From: Paracoccus indicus
GTDB taxonomy: Bacteria; Pseudomonadota; Alphaproteobacteria; Rhodobacterales; Rhodobacteraceae
DNA length: 64,000 bases
Assembly (NCBI RefSeq): GCF_003056335.1
Contig: NZ_PYWA01000005.1
Span: 248,001-312,000 of the forward strand
Direction: 5' to 3'
Shown one piece after another: positions 16,238 to 23,932 of this stretch. Positions within the stretch are counted from its first letter, which is position 1; each line of letters starts with the position of its first letter. Position numbers and translations under genes: made by a program. Below the pieces are notes generated by a model. That model searched no databases. It had not been told where the DNA came from and saw nothing but the letters and a program-made list of their open reading frames with translations.

Positions 16238-16254
16238 GATAGAGATCATCTATC
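16238..16254. promoter_or_regulatory. LysR-type operator (T-N11-A inverted repeat) before fdsG
   Basis: GATAGA-N5-TCTATC is a perfect 6-base inverted repeat, and its core TAGAGATCATCTA fits the T-N11-A box of LysR regulators exactly. It lies 78-94 bases before the fdsG start and overlaps the last codons of the adjacent LysR gene. Confidence 0.55.
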
Positions 16255-17133
16255 GATGGCCATCCTGCGCGCCTCGGTCAGCAGGGCCTGCAGGACGGGG
16301 GTATGCGGCTCTCGCCAGGGTGCGATCAGGCCGACGGCATGGCCGGTGGCCGGACCCTCCATCGGGACCAGCTGCAGGGGCTTGCCTTGGGTCAGGAAGC
16401 CCGCGATGTCCTGCGGCAGGATCGTCAGCCATCCCCCCGCCAGCACCTGAGAGACCAGCACCACGGTCGAGTTCGATTCCACCATCGTCACGGGCGTTAC
16501 CCCCGCCTCGGCCAGACGGCGGTTGATGATGCGGCGGTTCTGCATGTCAGGCGTCAGCAGGCACAGGCGCTGCCCGTCCAGAGCGCCCCAAGGCACGGGA
16601 CCGCCCTGCGCCAGCGGATGCCCCTCGGGCGCGATCAGCGCATAGCGTTCCTCGTAAAGCGGGACGGCACTGACCTTGCCCAGGGGTTCATTGTCCAGAT
16701 AGCTGATGCCCGCATCGACCTGCAGATCGTCGATCATCTTCAGGATCTCGGTCGAAGCGCGCGACAGGATGGTGAAGCCGACCTTGGGATGGGCCTCTCC
16801 GAAGCGCGCCGCGATCCGTGCGGCCCATGTCAGCGCGGTCGGCACCACTGCGATGCGCAGCTGCCCCGACAGCCCGTGACGCACGGCCCGCATCTCGTCG
16901 CGCAGCTGGCGGGTGTCGCCGACGATGCGCCGCGCCCAGACCAGCGCCGACTGCCCCTCGGGGGTCAACCCGCCGAAGCGCGACCCGCGAAAGATCAGCA
17001 GCACGCCCAGCTGCGCCTCAAGCTGCTTGATCCCTGCGGACAGCGTCGGCTGCGTGATCCCCAGCGAGGCGGCGGCCCGTCCGAAATGGCCCTCCTTGGC
17101 CACGGCCAGGAACATCTCCAGCTTGTCGATCAT
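16246..17133 (-). CDS. LysR-family transcriptional regulator, probable activator of the fds operon
   Basis: A 295-residue regulator. Residues 1-60 form the winged helix-turn-helix (MIDKLEMFLAVAKEGHFGRAA, then SLGITQPTLSAGIKQLEAQLGV), followed by the two-lobed effector-binding domain. AAGGGGGAT precedes the ATG at 17133, which is preferred to the longer frame at 17154. Unlike many LysR genes it is codirectional with its presumed target: fdsG starts 85 bases downstream, with a T-N11-A box in between. Such regulators accompany fds operons in other proteobacteria (FdsR). The effector, perhaps formate, cannot be read from sequence. Confidence 0.85.
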   Translation of the reverse strand: MIDKLEMFLAVAKEGHFGRAAASLGITQPTLSAGIKQLEAQLGVLLIFRGSRFGGLTPEGQSALVWARRIVGDTRQLRDEMRAVRHGLSGQLRIAVVPTALTWAARIAARFGEAHPKVGFTILSRASTEILKMIDDLQVDAGISYLDNEPLGKVSAVPLYEERYALIAPEGHPLAQGGPVPWGALDGQRLCLLTPDMQNRRIINRRLAEAGVTPVTMVESNSTVVLVSQVLAGGWLTILPQDIAGFLTQGKPLQLVPMEGPATGHAVGLIAPWREPHTPVLQALLTEARRMAIDR

Positions 17134-17222
17134 GGCATCCCCCTTGGCGGGCATATGGACCGATGGTGCGGGGCGGGGTCAAGCTCTTGCGCAAGCGGAT
17201 GGCAGCGGGCAAGGCTTGCGGC

Positions 17223-17858
17223 ATGGCGGATATCATCCTGATCCACGGGGCATGGCATGGCGGCTGGTGCTGGACGGCGACAGCGGATGCCCTGCGCGAC
17301 ATGGGCCACCGCGTCGCCTGCCCCGATCTGCCCGATGCGCCCGATACCACGCTGGCAGATTGCGTGGCCGCCCTGCCCGCGATGGCGCGCCCGCTGGTCG
17401 TCGGCCATTCCATGGGCGGCATGGTGGCCGAGGCGATGACCGCCCCCGCATCCGCGCTGCTGCACCTGTGTTCCTATCTGCCGCTGGCGGGCGACAGCCT
17501 TGCGACGCTGGACCGCCTGCTGCCAGCCCCGCCCCGTCGCTGGCCGCGCGATGATCTGGGACGGCTGATCCTTCCCGCCGATCAGGCGCGGCAGATGATC
17601 TATCACGATTGCCCCCATGCCCCGATCCACGCCCTGCGCCCGCAGCCCGTGGGGCCGATGCGGGATCGGCTGGCGCAGCGCCGCCCGATCACCCGCCACT
17701 ATGTCATCTGCGAAAACGACCGCGCCATTCCGCCCGCCCTGCAACGCGCCATGATCGACCGCGCGGGCGTCGATCATGTCCATCACCGCCCCTGGGGGCA
17801 TTCGCCCTTCCTGTCGGACCCCGCAGGTCTGGCAAAACTGATCGACGCCGCCACCTAG
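17223..17858 (+). CDS. Alpha/beta hydrolase
   Basis: A 211-residue hydrolase with the full catalytic triad: nucleophile Ser63 in VVGHSMGG, an aspartate in ENDRAIPP near 170, and a histidine in HRPWGHSPFLSDP near 195. The oxyanion HGAWHGG motif is at residues 8-14. This pattern matches the plant methyl-esterase/hydroxynitrile-lyase branch of the fold, so a small-ester substrate is possible but unproven. The ATG at 17223 is used; in-frame starts at 17163 and 17199 exist. It is a single gene on the plus strand, convergent with the next gene, and the two stop codons share the four bases CTAG. Confidence 0.8.
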   Translation: MADIILIHGAWHGGWCWTATADALRDMGHRVACPDLPDAPDTTLADCVAALPAMARPLVVGHSMGGMVAEAMTAPASALLHLCSYLPLAGDSLATLDRLLPAPPRRWPRDDLGRLILPADQARQMIYHDCPHAPIHALRPQPVGPMRDRLAQRRPITRHYVICENDRAIPPALQRAMIDRAGVDHVHHRPWGHSPFLSDPAGLAKLIDAAT

Positions 17859-18880
17859 GGCTGGATCAGCGCCGCCCGCCATTCCGACAGCAGCCCCGCC
17901 CGCCGCAACCGGTCGTCATAGACCAGCAGCCCCGCATCCAGCCGGATCGGGCGCAGCTGCGGCACCGGCGGCTTTCCCGTCCCTGCGATCAGCGCGACAC
18001 CGGCGCTGTCGGCGATCAACCGTTGCGCGGGGTCCGACAACAGATAGGACAGCAGATCCTGCGCCCCCTGCGGATCGGGGGCATTCACCGGCACAAGGGC
18101 TGAGCGGACGATGGCGAAGGTGTAATCCTCGAAGGCCAGCTGGACCAAGTCGGGGTCGTCGGGGCGGAAGCGGGCGGCATAGCTGGCCACCACGTTATAG
18201 GCGATGGCGATGCGCCCCTCGCGCAGTTCGGTGATCATCTGCCCCGAACAGCAGAACAGCCGTGCGTTCAACCGGCCCATCACCTCGGCCAGCCGCCAGA
18301 ACCCGTCCGAGACCTGATCGTCCTGCGCGATCAGGAAATAGCCCACGCCCGACACCTGCGGATCATAGGCGGCGACGCGGTCCTGAAATCGTTCCGGGTT
18401 TTCGCGCAGCAGGGCAATCAGGTCGCGCCGCGTCCGGGGCACCGGCAGATCGCCAAGGGCCTGGCGCGAGGCCAGCGTCACCACCGGCTCCAGCGCGATG
18501 CCCCACAACTGGTCGCGCCAGCGCGCCCAATCGGGCAGCCCCCGCGCATCGGGCGCGACCGATGCCGCAAGCCCGTCGTTGGCCAGCTTCATCTGCAGAT
18601 CCATCGCGGATGAGATGACCAGGTCGAAGCGCGCGTCCTCATCATGGATGGCGGCATAGATCTCGGTCGAAGATGCCTGCACATAGCGGATGCCGCGCCC
18701 CGGATTGCGGGTGACGTAATCCTGCAGGACCGGCGCGAAGGCCGCCAGATCGGTCACCGACAGCACCTGGATCTGCGGGGCGTCCTCGGGGCCGAAGATG
18801 CGCTCATCCTCGGATTGCCAGGCGGCGGCCGGCCCTGCCAGCGCATAGGTTACGGCAACGGCAAATGCAGCAAGGCGCAT
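17855..18880 (-). CDS. Extracellular solute-binding protein encoded with a TctE/TctD sensor system
   Basis: A 341-residue periplasmic protein. The N-terminus MRLAAFAVAVTYALAGPAAAWQ is a signal peptide. The rest resembles the iron/ABC-type solute-binding fold, with the VISSAMDLQMKLANDG and IAYNVVASYAARF blocks. No permease gene lies next to it. Its start has a strong AAGGGGGG site and overlaps the histidine kinase gene by 31 bases, so it is the third gene of the regulatory operon. It may present a ligand to the kinase rather than feed a transporter; that is inference from position. It also contains an adjacent Cys pair (RLFCCSGQ) near residue 215. Confidence 0.75.
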   Translation of the reverse strand: MRLAAFAVAVTYALAGPAAAWQSEDERIFGPEDAPQIQVLSVTDLAAFAPVLQDYVTRNPGRGIRYVQASSTEIYAAIHDEDARFDLVISSAMDLQMKLANDGLAASVAPDARGLPDWARWRDQLWGIALEPVVTLASRQALGDLPVPRTRRDLIALLRENPERFQDRVAAYDPQVSGVGYFLIAQDDQVSDGFWRLAEVMGRLNARLFCCSGQMITELREGRIAIAYNVVASYAARFRPDDPDLVQLAFEDYTFAIVRSALVPVNAPDPQGAQDLLSYLLSDPAQRLIADSAGVALIAGTGKPPVPQLRPIRLDAGLLVYDDRLRRAGLLSEWRAALIQP

Positions 18881-20232
18881 GTTCCCCCCTTTTCACCGGA
18901 CTTCAGTTGAAAGCGGCCACGATGGGCATGGGCGACCTCGGTCACGATGGTCAGTCCCAGCCCCGAGCCGCCGGTATCACCGACATTCGCACCCCGCCGG
19001 AACCGCCCGATCAGCTGCGCGGGATCGTCCGACAGCCCGCGCCCGTCGTCGGTGACGGCCAGAGTTGCCTCGGTCCCCGTGCAGGTCAGCGTCAGATCGA
19101 CATGGCCTTCGGGGGCGGCGTATTTGATGGCATTGTCCAGCAGGTTGCGCAGGGCGATCTCGAGCATGCGCTCGTCGCCCTGGATGATGCAGGCGGCGAT
19201 GTCATGGGTCACGCGGATGTCGCGCATCTCGGCGATGGGGTCGATGGCGCGCAGGACGGCGCGGGACAGCGCCGCCAGATCGACCTGTGCGGCGGCATAT
19301 TGATCGGTGCGATACATGACCATCGCATGATCCAGGATCTGGTTCGCCGACCGGCTGCTTTCCCCGATGGCGCGGACCATGCGGCGCAGGCGGATGCGCG
19401 TGGCCTCGTCGCTGGTTTCGGCCAGTGCCAGTTCCGCCTCGGCGCGGACCAGCGACAGGGGGGTGCGGATACGGTGGGCGGCCTCGAAGATGAAGGTCTC
19501 GGCCAGCTCCAGCGCGGCGCGCAGGCGGGCGATCAGCCCGTTCAGCGCCCGCAGCAGGGGTGCCAGCTCTCGCGGGGTGGGGTGGCGGACGGGGCGCAGG
19601 TCGCGCGGGCCGCGTCGGCCCATGACATCGGCCAGCGTGCGGATCGGTTGCAGCACCGCCTGCGCCGCCAGAAGCGCCACGGGCAGCGCCAGCAGCATGA
19701 AGCCCAAGGCCGCCCAGGCCGCGCTGCGCGCCGTGTCCCGCGCAATCGCCGCCTGCCCCAGGCGCGTCTGCCCCAGCGTGACCGTCACCGGCTGCAAACG
19801 GTTCTGGATCAGCATCATCCGACCTACCGAGGCCAGCCGCAGCCGCGCGCCACGGTAATCGGCGCCGTAGAAGACCGGGGCCATGTCGGTGGCGGGGGTC
19901 GGCGGCGGGGGCAGATCCTCGTATCCCGTCACGCCCTGCCCCGCCACCGTCAGCAGATAGAAGATGCGTTCGTCCCCCATCGCCCCCAGCATGGAAAAGG
20001 TCGCATAGGGCAGATCCAGCTCCAACCCCTCATCGACGCTGCGGATGCCTTCGGTGATGGCGGTGACGGCAGCCCCCAGCACCGCATCCTGCGAGGCGCG
20101 CGAGGCGCGATCCGCGACCCAGCCCACCACCAGGAACAGCCCCAGCACCAGCACCGCCGACAGAACCAGGAACTGCCAGACCAGGCGGCGGCGCAGGGAT
20201 ACGATCCGCGCGGGATCGAACGGGCGCATCAT
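18850..20232 (-). CDS. tctE: Sensor histidine kinase, TctE type
   Basis: A 460-residue membrane kinase that should sense the substrate of the divergent tct transporter. A short cytoplasmic start is followed by membrane helix 1 (about 19-38), a periplasmic sensor region (40-165) and helix 2 (about 172-192), then a HAMP-like linker. The phospho-acceptor is His253 in EAAHRIRTPLS. ATP-binding boxes are NLLDNAIKYA, DDGRGL and GGSGLGLTIV. It starts 4 bases before the tctD stop ends (ATGA), and its own 3' end overlaps the solute-binding protein gene. Confidence 0.88.
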   Translation of the reverse strand: MMRPFDPARIVSLRRRLVWQFLVLSAVLVLGLFLVVGWVADRASRASQDAVLGAAVTAITEGIRSVDEGLELDLPYATFSMLGAMGDERIFYLLTVAGQGVTGYEDLPPPPTPATDMAPVFYGADYRGARLRLASVGRMMLIQNRLQPVTVTLGQTRLGQAAIARDTARSAAWAALGFMLLALPVALLAAQAVLQPIRTLADVMGRRGPRDLRPVRHPTPRELAPLLRALNGLIARLRAALELAETFIFEAAHRIRTPLSLVRAEAELALAETSDEATRIRLRRMVRAIGESSRSANQILDHAMVMYRTDQYAAAQVDLAALSRAVLRAIDPIAEMRDIRVTHDIAACIIQGDERMLEIALRNLLDNAIKYAAPEGHVDLTLTCTGTEATLAVTDDGRGLSDDPAQLIGRFRRGANVGDTGGSGLGLTIVTEVAHAHRGRFQLKSGEKGGTCALLHLPLP

Positions 20233-20894
20233 TCGGGGATCAGCCGATAGCCGACGCCGCGCAGCGTTTCCAGCCGCGCCCCCGATCCGTCCAGCTTCTT
20301 GCGCAACCGGCCGACATAGACCTCGATGGCGTTGTCGCTGACCTCTTCATCGAAGGAAAACAGCCGGTCGATCAGATGCGCCTTGGAATAGGCCTGACCG
20401 GGGCGCGACAGCAGGATCTCCAGCAGGCGCAGTTCTCGGGCGCGAAGTTCGCGGATGTCATCGCCCACCGTCAGGGTTGCGCCCAGCTGGTCGAAGATGA
20501 AGCCCGCGAAGTGCCGCCTGTTGTCCACCGCCCCGTCGCGACGGCGCAGGACGGCGCGGCAGCGGGCCTGCAATTCGCCGAAATCGAAGGGCTTGGTGAT
20601 GTAATCATCGGCACCCTGATCCAGCGTCATCACCCGATCGCTGACCGAGGCCGAGGCCGTCATCATGATCACCGGCGTATCCCGCCGCGCCGCTCTTTCG
20701 CGCACCAAGAAATCGCGCCCGTCGCCATCGGGCAGCGAAATATCCAGCAGGATCAGATCATAAGGCGCGGTTCCCAGAAAATGGCTGGCATCGGCCAGCG
20801 TCGCCGCATGGTCCACGCCATGCCCTTCCAGCGTCAGGCGTGATGCGACGGCCTTGGCAAGATCCTCGCTGTCTTCGACCAGAAGAAAACGCAT
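20229..20894 (-). CDS. tctD: OmpR-family response regulator, TctD type
   Basis: A 221-residue two-domain regulator. The receiver has phospho-acceptor Asp51 in LILLDISLPDGDGR and the conserved TASAS and ADDYITKPF blocks; the C-terminal winged helix contains LLEILLSRPGQAYSKAHLIDRL and VYVGRLRKKLDG. GAAAG lies 9 bases before ATG 20894; an alternative GTG at 20900 adds two residues. It is the first gene of a minus-strand operon divergent from tctC. A 16-base dyad at 20918-20933 in the shared region is a candidate binding site. Confidence 0.88.
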   Translation of the reverse strand: MRFLLVEDSEDLAKAVASRLTLEGHGVDHAATLADASHFLGTAPYDLILLDISLPDGDGRDFLVRERAARRDTPVIMMTASASVSDRVMTLDQGADDYITKPFDFGELQARCRAVLRRRDGAVDNRRHFAGFIFDQLGATLTVGDDIRELRARELRLLEILLSRPGQAYSKAHLIDRLFSFDEEVSDNAIEVYVGRLRKKLDGSGARLETLRGVGYRLIPE

Positions 20895-20917
20895 CGGCAC
20901 AACTTTCGGGCAGGTGG

Positions 20918-20933
20918 TGACAGGTTCGTGTCA
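20918..20933. promoter_or_regulatory. Dyad TGACA-N6-TGTCA in the tctD/tctC intergenic region
   Basis: A perfect 5-base inverted repeat with a 6-base spacer, 24 bases from the tctD start. It may be an operator for the response regulator. A second dyad, GCCCGCC/GGCGGGC, occurs at 20962-20983 in the tctC leader. Confidence 0.4.
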
Positions 20934-21000
20934 GCTTTTCAGCAAAACCTGAACCCCGCAAGCCCGCCCAAAAGCAGGCGGGCCAGTCTGGGAGGACAGC

Positions 21001-21960
21001 ATGAAAAATTGGACCCGCGCGGCAACCGCCGCATTGATGATGACCGTCGCAGCCCCGGCCATGGCCGAGGAATGCATCGCCCCCGCCAACCCCGGCGGTG
21101 GCTGGGACTTCACCTGCCGCCAGATCGGCCGGATCATGACCGAACTGGGACTGGTGCCGAACATGGTGCAGGTCACGAACCTGGCCGGTGCCGGTGGCGG
21201 CGTCGCCTTCACCCAGGTCGTCAGCAAGCGCAGCGACGACCCGTCGGTCTTCGTGGCGGCATCCTCGGCCACGACCACGCGTCTGGCGCAGAACGCCTTC
21301 GCGGGTGCGACCGCCGATCAGGTGCGTTGGGTCGGCTCCATCGGTGGCGATCCCGGCGTGATCGTCGTGGCCAAGGACAGCCCCTATCAGAACCTCAACG
21401 ACCTGATCGACGCGGTGAAGGAAGACCCCTCGCAGGTGGCTTTCGCGGGCGGTTCGGCAGTGGGCGGCTTCGACCACCTGAAGGTGCTGATGACGCTGGA
21501 CAAGGCGGGCTTCGATGACGCCAAGGCGGTCAAATACATCGGCTTGGACGGCGGCGCGGATGCGATCACCCAGACGGTCGGTGGCTTTGCGCAGGCGATG
21601 ACAGGCGACATGTCCGAAATCACCGGCTTCATCAAGTCGGGCGACGTGCGCCCCGTGGCCGTCCTGTCGGAAGAACGGGTCGAGGGCTTCGAGGATGTCC
21701 CCACCGCCAAGGAACAGGGCGTCGACATCGTCGCCATGAACTGGCGCGGCATCTATGTCCCCAAGGACATCAGCGATGAAGATTACCAGAAATGGGTCGA
21801 CATGCTGGGCAAGGTCGCCGAATCCGAACAGTGGCAGACCGTCATGACCGAAAACGGCCTGGCCCCCTATACGGTCCTGGGCGCCGATTTCCAGACCTTC
21901 GTCGATGAGAACATCGCCGAGATCCAGCAGGTCTCGAAAGAGATCGGTATTCTGCAATGA
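21001..21960 (+). CDS. tctC: Tripartite tricarboxylate transporter substrate-binding protein
   Basis: A 319-residue periplasmic binding protein of the TctC (Bug) family. The signal peptide MKNWTRAATAALMMTVAAPAMA is cleaved before EECIAPANPGG. Family blocks are VTNLAGAGGGVAF, WVGSIGGDPGVIVV and the C-terminal NWRGIYVPKDISDEDYQKW region. A GGGAGGACAGC ribosome site precedes the ATG. It is the first gene of tctCBA and is divergent from tctD, as is usual when TctDE controls it. The ligand is an organic acid, possibly a tricarboxylate, but cannot be fixed from the sequence. Confidence 0.92.
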   Translation: MKNWTRAATAALMMTVAAPAMAEECIAPANPGGGWDFTCRQIGRIMTELGLVPNMVQVTNLAGAGGGVAFTQVVSKRSDDPSVFVAASSATTTRLAQNAFAGATADQVRWVGSIGGDPGVIVVAKDSPYQNLNDLIDAVKEDPSQVAFAGGSAVGGFDHLKVLMTLDKAGFDDAKAVKYIGLDGGADAITQTVGGFAQAMTGDMSEITGFIKSGDVRPVAVLSEERVEGFEDVPTAKEQGVDIVAMNWRGIYVPKDISDEDYQKWVDMLGKVAESEQWQTVMTENGLAPYTVLGADFQTFVDENIAEIQQVSKEIGILQ

Positions 21961-22400
21961 TCAAGGGTGACCGCATCTTCGGAGCGTTCATGATGGTCGT
22001 GGCGTTGGGGTATATCCTCAACGCCCGCGGCATTCAGACCAGCTTCATGTCCGATCCGGTCGGTCCGCGGCTGTTTCCCTATCTGGTCGGCGCGGTGGTG
22101 ATGATCGCCGCGCTGGTCATGGTCCTGCGCCCCGACCCCGACGAGGAATGGCCCGCAGGCCCGATGGTCGGACAGCTGGGTTTGGCGCTGGCGGTGCTGG
22201 CGGGCTATGCCTATGCCATCACGCCCCTTGGCTTCCTGATCCCGACGGCCATCGCGGCGGGGGTCCTCAGCTGGCAGATCGGCGGCAATCCGCGGCGCTC
22301 CGTGCTGGCTGGTGTCGGGTTGTCGGTCGGGCTGTTCTTGTTGTTCCGCGTCCTTCTGGGACTGGGTCTGAAGGCGCTTCCCGCCGGAATGGGGTTCTGA
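21957..22400 (+). CDS. tctB: Tripartite tricarboxylate transporter small membrane subunit
   Basis: A 147-residue inner-membrane protein with four predicted helices: around residues 8-25, 38-57, 70-105 (a pair) and 115-140. The DPVGPRLFPYLVG motif at about 33-45 is the hallmark of TctB. It overlaps the tctC stop (ATGA) and precedes tctA by 4 bases, so the three transporter genes are tightly coupled. Confidence 0.9.
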   Translation: MIKGDRIFGAFMMVVALGYILNARGIQTSFMSDPVGPRLFPYLVGAVVMIAALVMVLRPDPDEEWPAGPMVGQLGLALAVLAGYAYAITPLGFLIPTAIAAGVLSWQIGGNPRRSVLAGVGLSVGLFLLFRVLLGLGLKALPAGMGF

Positions 22401-22404
22401 AATC

Positions 22405-23931
22405 ATGGATACGCTTGCAAATCTGGCGATGGGGATGTCCATCGCCCTGACGCCCTATACGCTGCTGCTGGCCGTGATCGGCTGCTTCGTGGGGACCATC
22501 ATCGGCGCGCTTCCGGGCCTTGGCCCGTCGAACGGCGTGGCGCTGCTGATCCCGATCTCATTCTCGATGGGGCTGGACGCGGTGTCCGCGCTGGTCCTGC
22601 TGACCTCGGTCTATTACGGGGCGATGTATGGCGGGCGGATCAGCTCGATCCTGCTGAACATTCCGGGCGACGAACCGGCGATGATGACGACGCTGGACGG
22701 CTATCCCATGGCGCGTCAGGGCAAGGCCGCCGAGGCGCTGGTCGTCTCGGGCGTCGCCTCCTTCGTGGGTGCCTTTCTGGCAACCGTGGGCCTGATGATC
22801 TTCGCGCCCTACCTGGCGCGCGTCGCCTATCAGTTCGGGCCTGCGGAGTATTTCGCGCTGTACATGCTGGCCTTCTGCACGCTTGGCGGCATCGGATCGA
22901 CCAACCAGGCCAAGGCGGCCATGTCGGCGGCCATCGGTCTGGGCATTGCCATGATCGGTTTGGACAAGACCACCGGCATGCCGCGCTTCACCTTCGGTGA
23001 ACTGCACCTGATGGACGGCGTCGATTTCCTTGTGGCCATCGTCGGCCTGTTCGCCGTGGCCGAGATCTTCCACTTCATCGAAAGCCACGGCAAGGACAGT
23101 GCCATCAGCGTCAAGCTGGGCAAGATCCTGGTGCCGTGGAGGATGCTGCGCCAGACCAGCGGCGCGATGCTGCGTGGCACGGGCATCGGCTTTGTCGCGG
23201 GCGTCCTGCCGGGTGCGGGTGCCTCGCTTGGGTCGTTCCTGGCCTATATGGCGGAAAAATCCGTCGCCAAGGACAAGGCCAGCTTCGGCCGCGGCAACCC
23301 AAAGGGCGTCGCCGCCCCCGAGGCCGGCAACAACGCCGCCGCCGGCGGTGCGCTGGTCCCGATGCTGACGCTTGGCGTTCCGGGTTCGGGCACCACCGCC
23401 GTCCTGCTGGCGCTGCTGCTGACGCTGAACATCACCCCCGGTCCGCTGCTGTTCGCCGAGCGCCCCGAGATCGTCTGGTCGCTGATCGCGTCCTTGCTGA
23501 TCGCCAACGTCGTGCTGCTGGTGATGAACGTGCCGATGGTCAAGGTCTTCGTGCGCATCCTGTCGGTGCCCGCATGGGTGCTGTTGCCGGGCGTGACGAT
23601 GATCGCCTTCGTGGGGATCTATTCGCTGACCGGATCCAGCTTCGACATGCTGATGATGGTGGCCTTCGGGGTCTTGGGCTATGTCATGCGCAAGCTGGGC
23701 ATGCCGACCGTTCCGGTCATCCTGGGCATCCTTCTGGGCAACGCGATGGAGGACAACCTGCGCCGCGCCATGGTCCTGTCGAACGGCGATTGGACATATC
23801 TGTTCAGCTCTCCGATCGCTATCGGCTTGTGGACGGCGGCGGTTCTTGGTTTCGTGGCGCCGATCTTCCTGCGCCGCCTGCTGAAAAAGCCGGCCATGCC
23901 CGAAACCGATCCGACCCTGAACGAGGATTGA
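22405..23931 (+). CDS. tctA: Tripartite tricarboxylate transporter large permease subunit
   Basis: A 508-residue permease with about 11-12 membrane helices. The conserved first motif GTIIGALPGLGPSNGVALL lies at residues 31-49 and its repeat GFVAGVLPGAGASLGSFLAY at about 257-276, reflecting the internal duplication of TctA. YGGRISSILLNIPGDEPA is another family signature. With TctB it forms the secondary transporter that uses TctC as binding protein. Confidence 0.94.
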   Translation: MDTLANLAMGMSIALTPYTLLLAVIGCFVGTIIGALPGLGPSNGVALLIPISFSMGLDAVSALVLLTSVYYGAMYGGRISSILLNIPGDEPAMMTTLDGYPMARQGKAAEALVVSGVASFVGAFLATVGLMIFAPYLARVAYQFGPAEYFALYMLAFCTLGGIGSTNQAKAAMSAAIGLGIAMIGLDKTTGMPRFTFGELHLMDGVDFLVAIVGLFAVAEIFHFIESHGKDSAISVKLGKILVPWRMLRQTSGAMLRGTGIGFVAGVLPGAGASLGSFLAYMAEKSVAKDKASFGRGNPKGVAAPEAGNNAAAGGALVPMLTLGVPGSGTTAVLLALLLTLNITPGPLLFAERPEIVWSLIASLLIANVVLLVMNVPMVKVFVRILSVPAWVLLPGVTMIAFVGIYSLTGSSFDMLMMVAFGVLGYVMRKLGMPTVPVILGILLGNAMEDNLRRAMVLSNGDWTYLFSSPIAIGLWTAAVLGFVAPIFLRRLLKKPAMPETDPTLNED

Positions 23932-23932
23932 C

